In this document: positions 17,530-26,176 of the stretch, piece by piece | How positions within the stretch are numbered: position 1 is the stretch's first letter | Layout of the letters: each line of letters opens with the position of its first letter | Assembly (NCBI RefSeq): GCF_041468085.1 | Contig: NZ_CP121017.1 | Coordinates: 2,855,676-2,919,675, forward strand | Source of the DNA: Tistrella mobilis | Lineage (GTDB): Bacteria; Pseudomonadota; Alphaproteobacteria; Tistrellales; Tistrellaceae | Direction of reading: 5' to 3' | Length of the DNA: 64,000 nucleotides | Position numbers and translations under genes: made by a program | Notes under the pieces: generated by a model | Seen by the model: only the letters and a program-made list of their open reading frames with translations | Told to the model about the DNA's origin: nothing | The model's database searches: none

Positions 17530-18050
17530 CTGATCGATGCCGGCGGGCGGGGCGTCTTCTGCCACAGGCTGTTCGGCAATCCGCGCGGCCATGATCCGCT
17601 GGTGGCCGAACTTACGCCGGACTGGCTTGCCGCCGATATCCGCCGGCTGCGGGAAGGCACGGGTTTTTCGGGCCAGGACCGGATTCTGTTCGGCATGGCA
17701 CCCGCCGAGGCCGAGGCGACGCCGTTGCCCCATCTTCTGGGCGAGTTGCAGCTTGCGCATGAGCTTGGCACTCACTGCATCTCTTTGCATGTCGCCATGG
17801 GCAATTACGATCAGGGCCATCGCGTGGTGCAGCAGCTGGCGGATGCCGGGGCGCCCGGCCCCGACCTGCTGTTCGTGCATGGCGCCGCCCTGACTGAAGC
17901 CGAACAGGCGGCGATCGCCGAAGCCGGGGCCGGGCCGTCGGTGACGCCCGAGACCGAGATGCAGATCTGATCCTGGTGCGCACCGACACCGTCAACATGT
18001 GCCCGACGATTGATGCCGTGGGCGCAGGACTGTTCGCCAACCTCACCTGA
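17530..18050 (+). pseudogene. amidohydrolase-family gene remnant (5' truncated, internal deletion and frameshift)
   Basis: Plus-strand translation reads GVFCHRLFGNPRGHDPLV, then ILFGMAPAEAE, LAHELGTHCISLHVAMG and DLLFVHGAALTEAE up to SVTPETEMQ, which follows the central barrel of cytosine/guanine-deaminase-like amidohydrolases (HVA and FVHG metal-site strands). At 17965 the frame stops. The next frame then gives DLILVRTDTVNM and AVGAGLFANLT, which is the family's C-terminal strand. About 150 residues between these blocks, including the last metal-binding aspartate, are missing, and the N-terminal HxH part is absent. The gene is therefore dead. Confidence 0.75.
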
Positions 18051-18063
18051 TCCCGGACAGAGC

Positions 18064-18095
18064 GACGGCCCGCCCCCGGACGGGGACGGGCCGTC
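18064..18095 (-). terminator. hairpin downstream of metC
   Basis: Perfect nine-base stem gacggcccg / cgggccgtc with a 14-base loop, 22 bases beyond the metC stop. It lacks a strong T run, so it may be a processing or Rho-assisted site. Confidence 0.5.
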
Positions 18096-18116
18096 ATCGT
18101 CGCCTATGCCGGAAGA

Positions 18117-19295
18117 TCAGCCGATCGCGGCCAGACCCCGCGCCAGGTCGGCTTCCAGATCGGCCGGGTTCTCCAGGCCGATATGCAGACGGACCGGCAC
18201 GCCGGGCCCGGTCCAGCCGCGCACGGTCTCCGGGGCCTGCGGCAGGGCCAGGCTTTCGAACCCGCCCCAGGACGAGCCGATGCCGAACAGGCGGAGCGTG
18301 TCGACGAAGCGGTCGACCGCGGCCAGATCCAGATCCGGGCGCATGCCGATGGTCACCAGCCCGTTGGCGCCGGTGAAGTCGCGGCGCCAGAGATCATGGC
18401 GGGGATGGCTTTCCAGCGCCGGGTGCAGCACCCGCTCCACCAGCGGATGATCCTGAAGGAAGCGGGCGATGCGGAGCGCGCTTGCCGCATGCACCGGCAG
18501 CCGGGCCGCGATGGTGCGCAGCCCGCGCAGGGTCAGCCAGGCGTCATCCGGGCTGACGGTCTGGCCCATCACCACCTGCATCCGCCACAGCTCGCGGCCC
18601 AGCTCGCCATTGGCGACCACGGCACCGATCATGACGTCGGAATGGCCGACGACATATTTGGTGCCGGCGATGACCGAGATGTCGGCGCCGTGAAGAAGCG
18701 GCTTGTGCAGCAGGCCCGACGCCCAGGTGTTGTCGATCACCAGCAGCGCGTCGTGGTCGTGGGCAAGCGTCGAGAGCGCCTTGACGTCGATCAGGTCATA
18801 GACCCACGAGCCCGGGTTCTCGGCATAGATCATCCGGGTCTCGGGCGTGATCTTCGCAGCGGCATCCTCGACCGTGCCGTCGAAATAGGTCGACGTGATG
18901 CCGCGCGGCTCCAGGAATTTCGACCGGATCGCATGAACCTGCGGATAGACCGTGTTCTGGATCAGCACATGCGATCCGGGCAGCAGGCAGGTCAGCAGGA
19001 CATGGGCGATGGCGGCAAGCCCCGTGGGGAAGAGCAGTGCCCGCTCCCCCCCTTCCAGCGCCGCCCAGGCCTCTTCCAGCGCATGGCTGGTGGGCGTGCC
19101 GCGGGCGCCGTAGCTGAACACCCGGCTGCCATCCTCGCGCCGCGCCTTGTTGGCACGCATGGTGGCGATGTCGGGGGCGAGCACGGTGGAGGTGCGGACC
19201 ACCGGCGGGCTCACCGGCCGCACGCCCTCCATCGGCTGGCTGCGACCCAGATGGATCAGCCGGGTCTCTTCAGACAGCTCATGATCCGCGCTCAT
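18117..19295 (-). CDS. metC: cystathionine beta-lyase (PLP-dependent)
   Basis: Cleaves cystathionine to homocysteine, ammonia and pyruvate; related enzymes of this family can also release sulfide from cysteine. The 392-residue product has the Cys/Met metabolism PLP-enzyme fold: FSYGARGTPTSHALEEAWAALEGG, LLVIDNTWASG, and the PLP lysine in SVIAGTKYVVGHSD. The C-terminal SSWGGFESLAL is characteristic of cystathionine beta-lyases. It begins directly after the stop of the cupin-rhodanese gene, whose 3' end provides GAAGGG as ribosome-binding site, so the two are co-transcribed and probably linked in sulfur amino acid metabolism. Confidence 0.92.
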   Translation of the reverse strand: MSADHELSEETRLIHLGRSQPMEGVRPVSPPVVRTSTVLAPDIATMRANKARREDGSRVFSYGARGTPTSHALEEAWAALEGGERALLFPTGLAAIAHVLLTCLLPGSHVLIQNTVYPQVHAIRSKFLEPRGITSTYFDGTVEDAAAKITPETRMIYAENPGSWVYDLIDVKALSTLAHDHDALLVIDNTWASGLLHKPLLHGADISVIAGTKYVVGHSDVMIGAVVANGELGRELWRMQVVMGQTVSPDDAWLTLRGLRTIAARLPVHAASALRIARFLQDHPLVERVLHPALESHPRHDLWRRDFTGANGLVTIGMRPDLDLAAVDRFVDTLRLFGIGSSWGGFESLALPQAPETVRGWTGPGVPVRLHIGLENPADLEADLARGLAAIG

Positions 19296-21539
19296 TCACA
19301 CATTCCCTTCCTTGACGCCATGGTCCGTACCGATGATGGCGAAGCCTGCCCGCTCACGATCGTCGAGCTTGGCGAGCAGCCCGGTCTCCCAGGCCAGATA
19401 GCGGCGCGCGGCCTCCAGATTGCCATCGTGGCGGTCGTGGACGAAGAACAGGAAGTCGATGCAATCGGCCTCCGACGGCTCGTCCGGGGTCGCCACCACG
19501 CTGAAGCCCGCCGCTTTCCAGTCGGCGGCATCGGCGGTCACCAGACCCGCGACCATGCGGCCAAGCCCGGCAAGATCGATGGCGGCACAGCGCGCGATGC
19601 GCGGATCGGCCGCAATCAGCACGATGCGGGCATCGGCGGCCAGATCGGCCACCGCTGCGGCAAGCCGCGGACGGATCGCCCAGCGAGCGCCCTCGACATG
19701 GCCCTTGCGGAAGGTCATGCCCGGGCGAAGATCGATCAGCGCCACCGGTGCGCCGCCATCGGCCTGCATGGCCGCAATCTCAGCCGGGCGCAGCACCACC
19801 AGCGCCGGCAGGCGGCCCGCCGCCTCTTCATGGCCAAGGCCCGAGGCGCCGATCCGGCCCCAGCCCGACCGGCCGCCTTCCAGCACAGCCACATCCCAGC
19901 CCATGCGCTTCAGCCAGTTGGCCACGACCGCAGAGCGGATGCCGGTATCGCAGGTCAGCACGACACGGGCGTTACGCACGCCCAGCCACTGATCCGAGGC
20001 CTGGATCAGCTGGCCGCCCGGGGCGTGAAGAGCGCCAGGCGCATGATGCAGCTCGTATTCCTCGGGCGTGCGGACGTCGAGAAGATAGGTGGTGCGGCTG
20101 ACATCGCGCAGCCAGGCGCCGGCAACCTCGGGCGAGATGAAGGTGATGCCGTTGACCGCGGCGAAGCCCACCAGCCAGTCTGCCGCCTCGTCATTGCCGT
20201 CGACGGGTTCGGGATAGAGCCGGTCGCTGCCGTGCTCCAGATCGAAACCGGCCAGGCGCCAGCCCTGGGTGCCGTTGCGCAGCGCCACCACCGGGTTGGG
20301 CACGCCGATGTCGCGCAGCGTCTGGGCGCCAATGATGCTGCGGGTCCGGCCGGCGCAGTTGACCACGATCCGGGTCTTCGGATCCGGTGCGATCGTGCGG
20401 ATGCGGTGCACCAGCTCGCCGTTCGGGCAGCAGATCGCGCCCGGAATGTTCATCTTGCGGTATTCATCGACCGGGCGGCCGTCGACGACCACCAGATCCT
20501 CGCCGCGGGCCAGCGCCGCCTGCAGCTCTTCGGCCGAGATCGAGGGGGTGTCAAGCTCGTGCTCCACCACCTCGCCGAAGGTCTTGCTGACCACGTTGAC
20601 GCCGGCGAACAGCTCGTAGCCGGCCGCGGCCCAGGCGGCGACGCCGCCGTCCAGCACCAGAACGTTGCGATAGCCGATCGCCCGGGCGCGGGCTGCGGCA
20701 CGCGCCGCCACGGTCGACAGGCCGTCATCATAGACCACCACGCGGGTGGCCTTGTTCGGCACCAGCCGCTCGATATCCAGCTCCAGCCGGCTATAGGGCA
20801 GCGGCACGGCATAGAACAGATGCGACCAGCCATATTGGCCGTGCTCGCGCACGTCGAGCAGCGCGATCTCGCCACCGTCATGAACGGCGGCCTTCAGCTG
20901 GGCGGCGCTGATCACGCCCTCGGCCGGGGTGTCGTCGACCGGCGCCGGCGGCACCGGGATCGACCGGGTCGGGACGCCGAGGCCCATGGTCTTGCAGGTA
21001 CCGGCAGCCAGATCGAAGGTGGTACGGCCCGACAGGGTCTCCAGTGCCCGACCGTAGAAATGCAGATGGCGGATGATCTGTTCGCCCTCGATCACCACCG
21101 AATGGATGTCGTCTGGCATCAGGGCGACACCCCGTCCGGGGCCGACCTCGATCCGCCCGGCCTCGACCAGGGTCGCGCGGCCCGACACGGTGCCGTCATC
21201 GGTGCGCTGGTAAAGGCGGTTGACCTCCACCCCCTCCACCGCAGCCACGCAGGCCCAGGTGGTGTGGTCGTGCGGCGGTATCAGCTTGCCCGGGCGCATC
21301 ACGTTCAGATAAAGCGCGAAGCCGTGATCGCTGTCCTCGCGGATCATGTAACGGGCCTGACGCTCCCCCTCTTCCGGCGGCGGGAAATCCGCCGCGGACC
21401 AGAGTTCGGCGCGGGCGGCCAGGGTCTTCAGGCGGTCCAGCACCTGGGCCAGGGCTGCCCGGGTCAGACCTTCGGCGGCCAGGATCTGGCGCGCTTCGGC
21501 CACCATCCCGTCGGCGAGAATCCGGCGACGATCGATCAT
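19296..21539 (-). CDS. cysteine-dioxygenase-like cupin fused to four rhodanese domains
   Basis: A 747-residue soluble protein. Residues 1-190 resemble cysteine dioxygenase-type cupins, with iron ligands H90 and H92 in PPHDHTTW and H146 in DDIHSVV. Four rhodanese domains follow at about 205-310, 330-430, 465-565 and 585-685. Domains 2 and 3 keep the active-site loop with cysteine (C395 in NCAGRTRS, C530 in TCDTGIRS). Domains 1 and 4 lack it (VYDDGLS and LIAADPR), so they are probably structural. ATG 21539 follows the LysR-controlled intergenic region; an earlier in-frame start at 21596 is unlikely. Together with metC it suggests thiol oxidation or persulfide handling; the exact substrate is not known. 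Confidence 0.88.
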   Translation of the reverse strand: MIDRRRILADGMVAEARQILAAEGLTRAALAQVLDRLKTLAARAELWSAADFPPPEEGERQARYMIREDSDHGFALYLNVMRPGKLIPPHDHTTWACVAAVEGVEVNRLYQRTDDGTVSGRATLVEAGRIEVGPGRGVALMPDDIHSVVIEGEQIIRHLHFYGRALETLSGRTTFDLAAGTCKTMGLGVPTRSIPVPPAPVDDTPAEGVISAAQLKAAVHDGGEIALLDVREHGQYGWSHLFYAVPLPYSRLELDIERLVPNKATRVVVYDDGLSTVAARAAARARAIGYRNVLVLDGGVAAWAAAGYELFAGVNVVSKTFGEVVEHELDTPSISAEELQAALARGEDLVVVDGRPVDEYRKMNIPGAICCPNGELVHRIRTIAPDPKTRIVVNCAGRTRSIIGAQTLRDIGVPNPVVALRNGTQGWRLAGFDLEHGSDRLYPEPVDGNDEAADWLVGFAAVNGITFISPEVAGAWLRDVSRTTYLLDVRTPEEYELHHAPGALHAPGGQLIQASDQWLGVRNARVVLTCDTGIRSAVVANWLKRMGWDVAVLEGGRSGWGRIGASGLGHEEAAGRLPALVVLRPAEIAAMQADGGAPVALIDLRPGMTFRKGHVEGARWAIRPRLAAAVADLAADARIVLIAADPRIARCAAIDLAGLGRMVAGLVTADAADWKAAGFSVVATPDEPSEADCIDFLFFVHDRHDGNLEAARRYLAWETGLLAKLDDRERAGFAIIGTDHGVKEGNV

Positions 21540-21616
21540 CCGCGTGTTCCTTCTTCCTTCCCGTTCAGCGCCCTGCACGGCGGCAGTGCGTTGCATCTCT
21601 GCAGGCTAGCGCTAAA

Positions 21617-21636
21617 CTCATTCCGAAAATAACGAG
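21617..21636 (+). promoter_or_regulatory. candidate LysR-type operator between the divergent genes
   Basis: CTCATT-N8-AACGAG is an inverted repeat with one mismatch, lying in an A+T-rich patch 30 bases before the LysR start and 78 bases before the divergent cupin-rhodanese start. Position and shape fit a LysR autoregulatory site. Confidence 0.45.
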
Positions 21637-21665
21637 TAATCCCGCGATTCCCATCAGGAACGCTT

Positions 21666-22511
21666 ATGATTAACTTCGACCTTGCCGCCCTTCGCACCCT
21701 GGTCGCCATCGCCGATCAGGAGACCTTCGCCCGCGCCGGCGAGACCGTGCACCGCACCCAGGCCGCCGTCAGCCAGCAGATGCGCCGGCTGGAGGATCAG
21801 CTTGGCCTGGCCCTGTTCGAACGCAGCGGCCGCACCAAGGAACTGACCCCTTCGGGCCGCAAACTGGTCGACTATGCCCGGCGCATGCTGGCGCTTCAGG
21901 AAGAGACCCTGGCGGCGCTGCATGCCGTGACCACCGGCGGCCCGGTGCGCCTGGGATCGCCCGCCGACATCGCCGATACGGTGCTGCCCGAGATGCTGCG
22001 CCGTTTCGCCCGGGCCAACCCGGCCCTGTCGCTGGTGATCCATGTCGGCCGCAGCCCCGACCTGATGGAGCTGCTGAAGAAGGGCGCCATCGACCTCACC
22101 ATCTCCACCCGGTTCGACGAAAGCCGGCGGCATTTCCTGCTCCGCACCTCTCCGGTCGTCTGGATCGCGGCCAACGACTTCCGGGTGGACCCGAACCGGC
22201 CGCTGCCGCTGGTCCTGGCCGACGAGCCCAGCATCTTCCGCAAGATCGCGCTGGCGGCGCTGGAGCGGAGCGGCCAGACCTGGCACGAGCGCTATACCGC
22301 CCCCGGCCTTGCCGGCATCCGTGCCGCGGTTGCAGCCGGGCTCGGCATCACCGCCCGCAGCATCGAGGCGCTGACGCCCGAACTCCGGGTGGTGGGAGAG
22401 GCCGACGGGCTGCCGCCGCTCGGCAACATCCGCTACTACCTGTATCAGCGCGACGATGCGGTTTCCGAAGCGGCCAAGAACCTGTTCCGGCTGATGGCCG
22501 CCCGCGGGTGA
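21666..22511 (+). CDS. LysR-family transcriptional regulator
   Basis: DNA-binding regulator of 281 residues. The N-terminal helix-turn-helix (LAALRTLVAIADQETFARAGETVHRTQAAVSQQMRRLEDQLG) is complete and is followed by the linker helix and a substrate-binding domain (VRLGSPADIADTVLPEM, GAIDLTISTRFDE). The start has AGGAAC nine bases upstream. It is divergent from the cupin-rhodanese/metC pair with a shared 126-base control region, so it most likely controls that pair. Effector unknown; a sulfur compound such as cysteine is an inference. Confidence 0.92.
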   Translation: MINFDLAALRTLVAIADQETFARAGETVHRTQAAVSQQMRRLEDQLGLALFERSGRTKELTPSGRKLVDYARRMLALQEETLAALHAVTTGGPVRLGSPADIADTVLPEMLRRFARANPALSLVIHVGRSPDLMELLKKGAIDLTISTRFDESRRHFLLRTSPVVWIAANDFRVDPNRPLPLVLADEPSIFRKIALAALERSGQTWHERYTAPGLAGIRAAVAAGLGITARSIEALTPELRVVGEADGLPPLGNIRYYLYQRDDAVSEAAKNLFRLMAARG

Positions 22512-22526
22512 CGTTCCGGCCGGGTC

Positions 22527-24044
22527 TCAAGCCTTGCGGCGACGCGTGATACGGCTGCCCACCAGCGGCCAGAGGATGAAGGCGATCGCCGTCGCCATCA
22601 GCACGCCCGAGATCGGCCGCTCGAAGAAGATCCAGGGCGAGTTGCCCGAGAGCGAGAGGCTTTGATAGAGCGACCGTTCGATGACCGGCTCCAGCACCAC
22701 GCCCAGGATCAGCGGCGAGAGCGGGACATGGAGCTTGTTCATCAGATAGCCGAAGATCCCGAAGCCCAGCGCCACGACCACACCGAAAGTGCTGTTCGCG
22801 ACCGAATAGGCACCGGCGATGCAGAGCAGCGCCACGGCAGCGCCAAGCATGCCCTGCGGAATGCGGGCGACCAGCCCCGGGATGGCCCGGGCCATGGCCA
22901 GGCCCAGCGGGAACATCAGGATGTTGGCGACCACGAAGGCCACGACGATCAGATAGGCGATGTCGGGGCTGTCGGTGAACAGCGACGGGCCGGGGCGCAG
23001 ACCCTGGATCAGCAGCGCGCCCAGGAACAGCGCCGAGGTGGAGTTGCCGGGGATGCCGAGCGAGAGCAGCGGCACCATCGAGCTTGCCACGACCGCATTG
23101 TTCGCTGCCTCGGGCGCTGCAACGCCTTCCGGCAGGCCGGTGCCGGCCTGGGCGCCGAAACGCCGGGCAACGCGGCCATAGGCCATGTAGATCGCCATCA
23201 GCATGCCCGCACCCGGCAGGATACCGATGATGTTGCCGATCACCGACGCCTGGGTCCAGGTCGGCAGCAGACGGCGGATCATCGAAACGGGCAGCAGCAG
23301 GTCGCGGAAGCGCACGCCGGCGGTTGCCGCCTCGGCGGCAGAGGCCGAAGCCGGGTTGCGGCGGCGGACCCAGGCCTCTTCGGCCATGTCGAGCAGGCTG
23401 GCGATGCCGAACAGGCCGATCAGCATCGGCACCAGCGGCAGGCCGTCATACAGCCAGGGCTCGTCGAAGGTGAAGCGCGGGTAGCCGCTCTGCGGGCTGA
23501 AGCCGATCGTGGCGATCAGCAGGCCGAGCACGCAGGCGATGGTGCTGCGCACCGCATTGCCGGTCGCCATGCCGATGACGGTCGACAGGCCGAGCAGCGC
23601 CAGCGCGAAATATTCCGGCGGGCCGAAGCGCAGCGCCTGTTCGGCAAGAAAAGGCGCGCAGAACAGCAGGACCAGCGCGCTGCTGATGCCGCCGAAGACC
23701 GAGCTGTAGGTGGCGATGCCCAGCGCCAGACCGCCCTGCCCCTTGCGGGCCATGGCATTGCCGTCGATCGCGGTTACCACGGATGACGCAGTGCCGGGGA
23801 TCTTGAGCAGAATGGCCGGAAAGGAGCCACCGAAACAGGCGGAGCAATAGATGCCCACCAGCAGCGGAAAGGCGAGATCGCCGGGCATGGCGAAGGTGAT
23901 CGGCACCAGCACCGCCAGGGTGATGCTGTCGTTGAGCCCGGGCATGGCACCGACCACCAGGCCGATGATCACGCCGAAGACCAGAAAGCCGAAGACCGCG
24001 GGCTCTGCCAGATGCAGCAGGGCCGGAAGGATCTGATCGATCAT
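22527..24044 (-). CDS. tctA: tripartite tricarboxylate transporter large membrane subunit TctA
   Basis: Main sodium-coupled permease of a TctCBA system, 505 residues with about ten to twelve membrane helices. Family hallmarks: GAMPGLNDSITLAVLVP near residue 35, YCSACFGGSFPAILLKIPGTASS near 70 and GGISSALVLLF; the second half repeats with GIIGILPGAG and VVASSMVPLLSLGIPGNS. Last gene of the tctC-tctB-tctA series. Substrate class (citrate or another carboxylate) cannot be told from sequence. It converges on the LysR gene with a 15-base gap. Confidence 0.95.
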   Translation of the reverse strand: MIDQILPALLHLAEPAVFGFLVFGVIIGLVVGAMPGLNDSITLAVLVPITFAMPGDLAFPLLVGIYCSACFGGSFPAILLKIPGTASSVVTAIDGNAMARKGQGGLALGIATYSSVFGGISSALVLLFCAPFLAEQALRFGPPEYFALALLGLSTVIGMATGNAVRSTIACVLGLLIATIGFSPQSGYPRFTFDEPWLYDGLPLVPMLIGLFGIASLLDMAEEAWVRRRNPASASAAEAATAGVRFRDLLLPVSMIRRLLPTWTQASVIGNIIGILPGAGMLMAIYMAYGRVARRFGAQAGTGLPEGVAAPEAANNAVVASSMVPLLSLGIPGNSTSALFLGALLIQGLRPGPSLFTDSPDIAYLIVVAFVVANILMFPLGLAMARAIPGLVARIPQGMLGAAVALLCIAGAYSVANSTFGVVVALGFGIFGYLMNKLHVPLSPLILGVVLEPVIERSLYQSLSLSGNSPWIFFERPISGVLMATAIAFILWPLVGSRITRRRKA

Positions 24045-24060
24045 ATGCGTCCCTTCCGGG

Positions 24061-24495
24061 TCAGCCGGTGATCGTGGGCAGCGGCACGCCGAGCAGCACG
24101 CCGAAGATCAGGCGGATCGCCGCCGTGAACACGATCGCGGTCACCACCAGACGAATCGACATCGGATCGCCGAGAAGCCGTGCGATCACGATGAACAGGA
24201 TGAAGGCCGGAAGCTCGAAACCGGCAGGCTCGACGGCCAGGATGACCAGGCCTATGCCGATCGCGATCGCAGCCGGCAGGACCTGCTGGCGGAGCACGAT
24301 CTCCGAGGCCTTGCGGCCGGCCTGCGGCACGAAGAGCAGCAGGCCGCAGACGGCGAGGATGCCGGCAAACAGCTCAGGAGCGAGCGCGGCCATCGTGTCG
24401 TAGCCGGAGGTCTCGACGAAGACGAAAGCCGCAAGTGCCAGCGACGCGGCACCCAGGCAGATCTCGGGCAGTCTGTTGCCCGATGCACGAGGCAT
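24061..24495 (-). CDS. tctB: tripartite tricarboxylate transporter small membrane subunit TctB
   Basis: Four-helix small permease subunit, 144 residues: LGAASLALAAFVFVETSG, LFAGILAVCGLLLFVP, LPAAIAIGIGLVILAVEP and the C-terminal LVVTAIVFTAAIRLIFGVLLGVPLP, which is the usual TctB ending. It precedes tctA by 16 bases. AGGGAT lies about ten bases before the ATG. Confidence 0.92.
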   Translation of the reverse strand: MPRASGNRLPEICLGAASLALAAFVFVETSGYDTMAALAPELFAGILAVCGLLLFVPQAGRKASEIVLRQQVLPAAIAIGIGLVILAVEPAGFELPAFILFIVIARLLGDPMSIRLVVTAIVFTAAIRLIFGVLLGVPLPTITG

Positions 24496-24590
24496 GATGC
24501 CGTATCCCTGCTGAAATCGGGGCGCATGCGATCGCCGGGAGCGGCGATCGCCCGAGAGACGGTGGTGCGACCGGCGGGCCGTGGGGGGAC

Positions 24591-24627
24591 GGGGATCTTC
24601 GCGAAGGGAGGGGCTTCGAAGATCCCC
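24591..24627 (-). promoter_or_regulatory. stem-loop in the tctC-tctB gap
   Basis: Perfect 11-base inverted repeat ggggatcttcg / cgaagatcccc with a 15-base loop, placed 44 bases after the tctC stop. No T run follows. Such a structure after a binding-protein gene can protect the upstream mRNA and lower expression of the permease genes. Confidence 0.65.
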
Positions 24628-24670
24628 TGGGGGGAGGTGGCGCCGCCGGTCACACCGTCCGGGCCGGACG

Positions 24671-25630
24671 TTATTCCGGCTTCTTCAGCGTGGGGAGGAT
24701 CTCTTCCATCACCACGGCGACCTTGTCGACATAGGCCGAGAAGGCATCGGGACCGCGATAGGCGATCGGGTAGCCGCCCTTGTTCATGCCTTCGACGAAG
24801 CGGGGATCGGCGACGACCTTCTCCATGGCGGCGGCGAGCTTGTCCACCACCTCACGCGGGGTGTCGGCCGGCACGGCCAGGCCGCGGAAGGTCGCCATGT
24901 GATCCAGCACCGGCAGGCCGACTTCGGCCAGCGTCGGCACGTCGGGCATCTCGGCCACGCGCTGTTCCGACATCACGCCCAGGATCTTGATCCGGCCGTC
25001 CTTGGCATTGCTCAGCGCCTCACCCATCGAGACGAAAGCGGCATCCACATGACCGCCCATCACCTGCTGGAACTGCATGGCGGCGCTCTCGTTGTGGATG
25101 TAGTTGAACTGCGCGCCGGCTTCCTTCGCAAGCACCAGTGCCGCGATGTGATGCGAGGTCGAATGCCCCGGGGTCGCGATGCTGACCGCCCCCGACTTCG
25201 ACGCCTTCACCAGATCGGCCACATTCGCGAAGGCCGAGGTCGACGGCGCGATGACGACCTCGGGGTCGAGGCAATACATCGCCAGCGTCTGGAACGACTT
25301 GTAGGTATAGGGGGTCTTCTTGACGATCGGGTTGTTGATCACCGACGAGGTATAGGCGAGCACCGTATAGCCATCGGCCTTGGCGCGGGCCACATAGCTC
25401 TGGCCGACCACAGCGCCACCGCCGGGCATGTTCTCGACGATGATCTTCTGGCCGCCCAGATAGTCCGAGCCGACCTCGGCGATCAGACGGCTGGTGAAGT
25501 CGACGGCACCACCGGGCGAGAACGGCACGACGATCCGCACGTTCTTCTCGGGGAACTCCGCCTTGGCGGCACCGCCGAGACCGAGGGCCAGCACGCCGCC
25601 CAGAACGGCGGTCGCCAGGAATTTCTTCAT
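24671..25630 (-). CDS. tctC: tripartite tricarboxylate transporter substrate-binding protein TctC (Bug family)
   Basis: Periplasmic solute-binding protein of 319 residues. The signal peptide MKKFLATAVLGGVLALGLGG ends near AAKA. FPEKNVRIVVPFSPGGAVDFTSRL is the Bug family N-terminus. Further marks are NMPGGGAVVGQSYVARAKADGYT and the C-terminal AVPADTPREVVDKL. ATG 25630 has GGAAGG upstream; the longer frame to 25681 would mask the signal peptide. It is the first gene of tctCBA, with the A+T-rich region upstream presumably carrying the promoter. Confidence 0.94.
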   Translation of the reverse strand: MKKFLATAVLGGVLALGLGGAAKAEFPEKNVRIVVPFSPGGAVDFTSRLIAEVGSDYLGGQKIIVENMPGGGAVVGQSYVARAKADGYTVLAYTSSVINNPIVKKTPYTYKSFQTLAMYCLDPEVVIAPSTSAFANVADLVKASKSGAVSIATPGHSTSHHIAALVLAKEAGAQFNYIHNESAAMQFQQVMGGHVDAAFVSMGEALSNAKDGRIKILGVMSEQRVAEMPDVPTLAEVGLPVLDHMATFRGLAVPADTPREVVDKLAAAMEKVVADPRFVEGMNKGGYPIAYRGPDAFSAYVDKVAVVMEEILPTLKKPE

Positions 25631-26029
25631 CTCTCTGCCTTCCCTGTGAGCGTCCCGGGACGGCCTGATCTGCATCCCCACTTCCCCGGGGGATGCGACG
25701 TCTGCCGGGGTCGCAGTGATCCTATGCCGTCCGTCGCGTCAGAAAAAATTCAAAAAAACACGGGATCAATAAGCTTTCGTGATGTTTTCCGGGCAAAATA
25801 CCCTCAGGTTGCGGCAGTCTGATACGGGTTTCCCCTCAGGATACGCGCAGTATCGCGCCCCGTGATGTCGGTAAAAGTGCCATCGCGTGCAGACTCTCTG
25901 AACATCGGCGACAGAATTCATCCAATGATGTTGCACTAAATTCAGGTGCAGAGAAAGCAGTCCCACCGATCATACAGGCGTTTTATACAACCATTGGTAA
26001 ATTTTCTAAGCGTTTCGCCAATCCCTTAC

Positions 26030-26162
26030 TTGACGCTCCGGTGCCGAAACCGCATCCTCGGTCGGGACGGCAGGGAGGGATGACGACACGCCTTGTCCGT
26101 CGACTGGGTAACCGGCTTGACTTCGGCGGGCCTCGTCTATAACGAGTGCCCGCCCTTTTTTT
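26030..26162 (+). ncRNA. candidate small RNA ending at an orphan terminator
   Basis: An intrinsic terminator on the plus strand (26125-26162) has no plus-strand gene before it; all nearby genes are on the minus strand. TTGACG at 26030-26035 could be the -35 element of a promoter about 120 bases upstream of the hairpin, though the -10 (CATCCT) is poor. The stretch between has several GC-rich self-complementary parts. No known RNA family was recognised. Confidence 0.35.
26125..26162 (+). terminator. strong plus-strand intrinsic terminator
   Basis: Twelve-pair stem (ggcgggc plus ctcgt on the left, acgag plus gcccgcc on the right, one bulged T, loop ctata) followed by seven T at 26156-26162. It faces away from tctC and into the 3' end of the minus-strand thioesterase gene. 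Confidence 0.88.
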
Positions 26163-26176
26163 GCCGCGGCGGCTTC

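Larger units (their letters stand above)
25631..26176. other. A+T-rich intergenic region upstream of tctC
   Basis: About 545 bases, clearly richer in A and T from 25735 to 26040 than the surrounding DNA. No credible protein gene. It should carry the tctC promoter on the minus strand; TATAAA on that strand near 25984 is a possible -10 element but no good -35 matches. Its right end holds an intrinsic terminator facing the plus strand. Confidence 0.5.

Noticed and set aside
18183-21632. Plus-strand open frame of about 1,149 codons
   Set aside because: Antisense to metC and the cupin-rhodanese gene; no family likeness and typical shadow composition.
25766-25966. Minus-strand frame of 66 codons upstream of tctC
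   Set aside because: Lies in an A+T-rich regulatory region, has no ribosome-binding site and the translation (many His, Arg, Cys, Tyr) is not protein-like.
26111-26147. TTGACT with TATAAC read as a promoter within the orphan terminator
   Set aside because: Spacing is 15 bases and both elements overlap the terminator stem; more likely chance.
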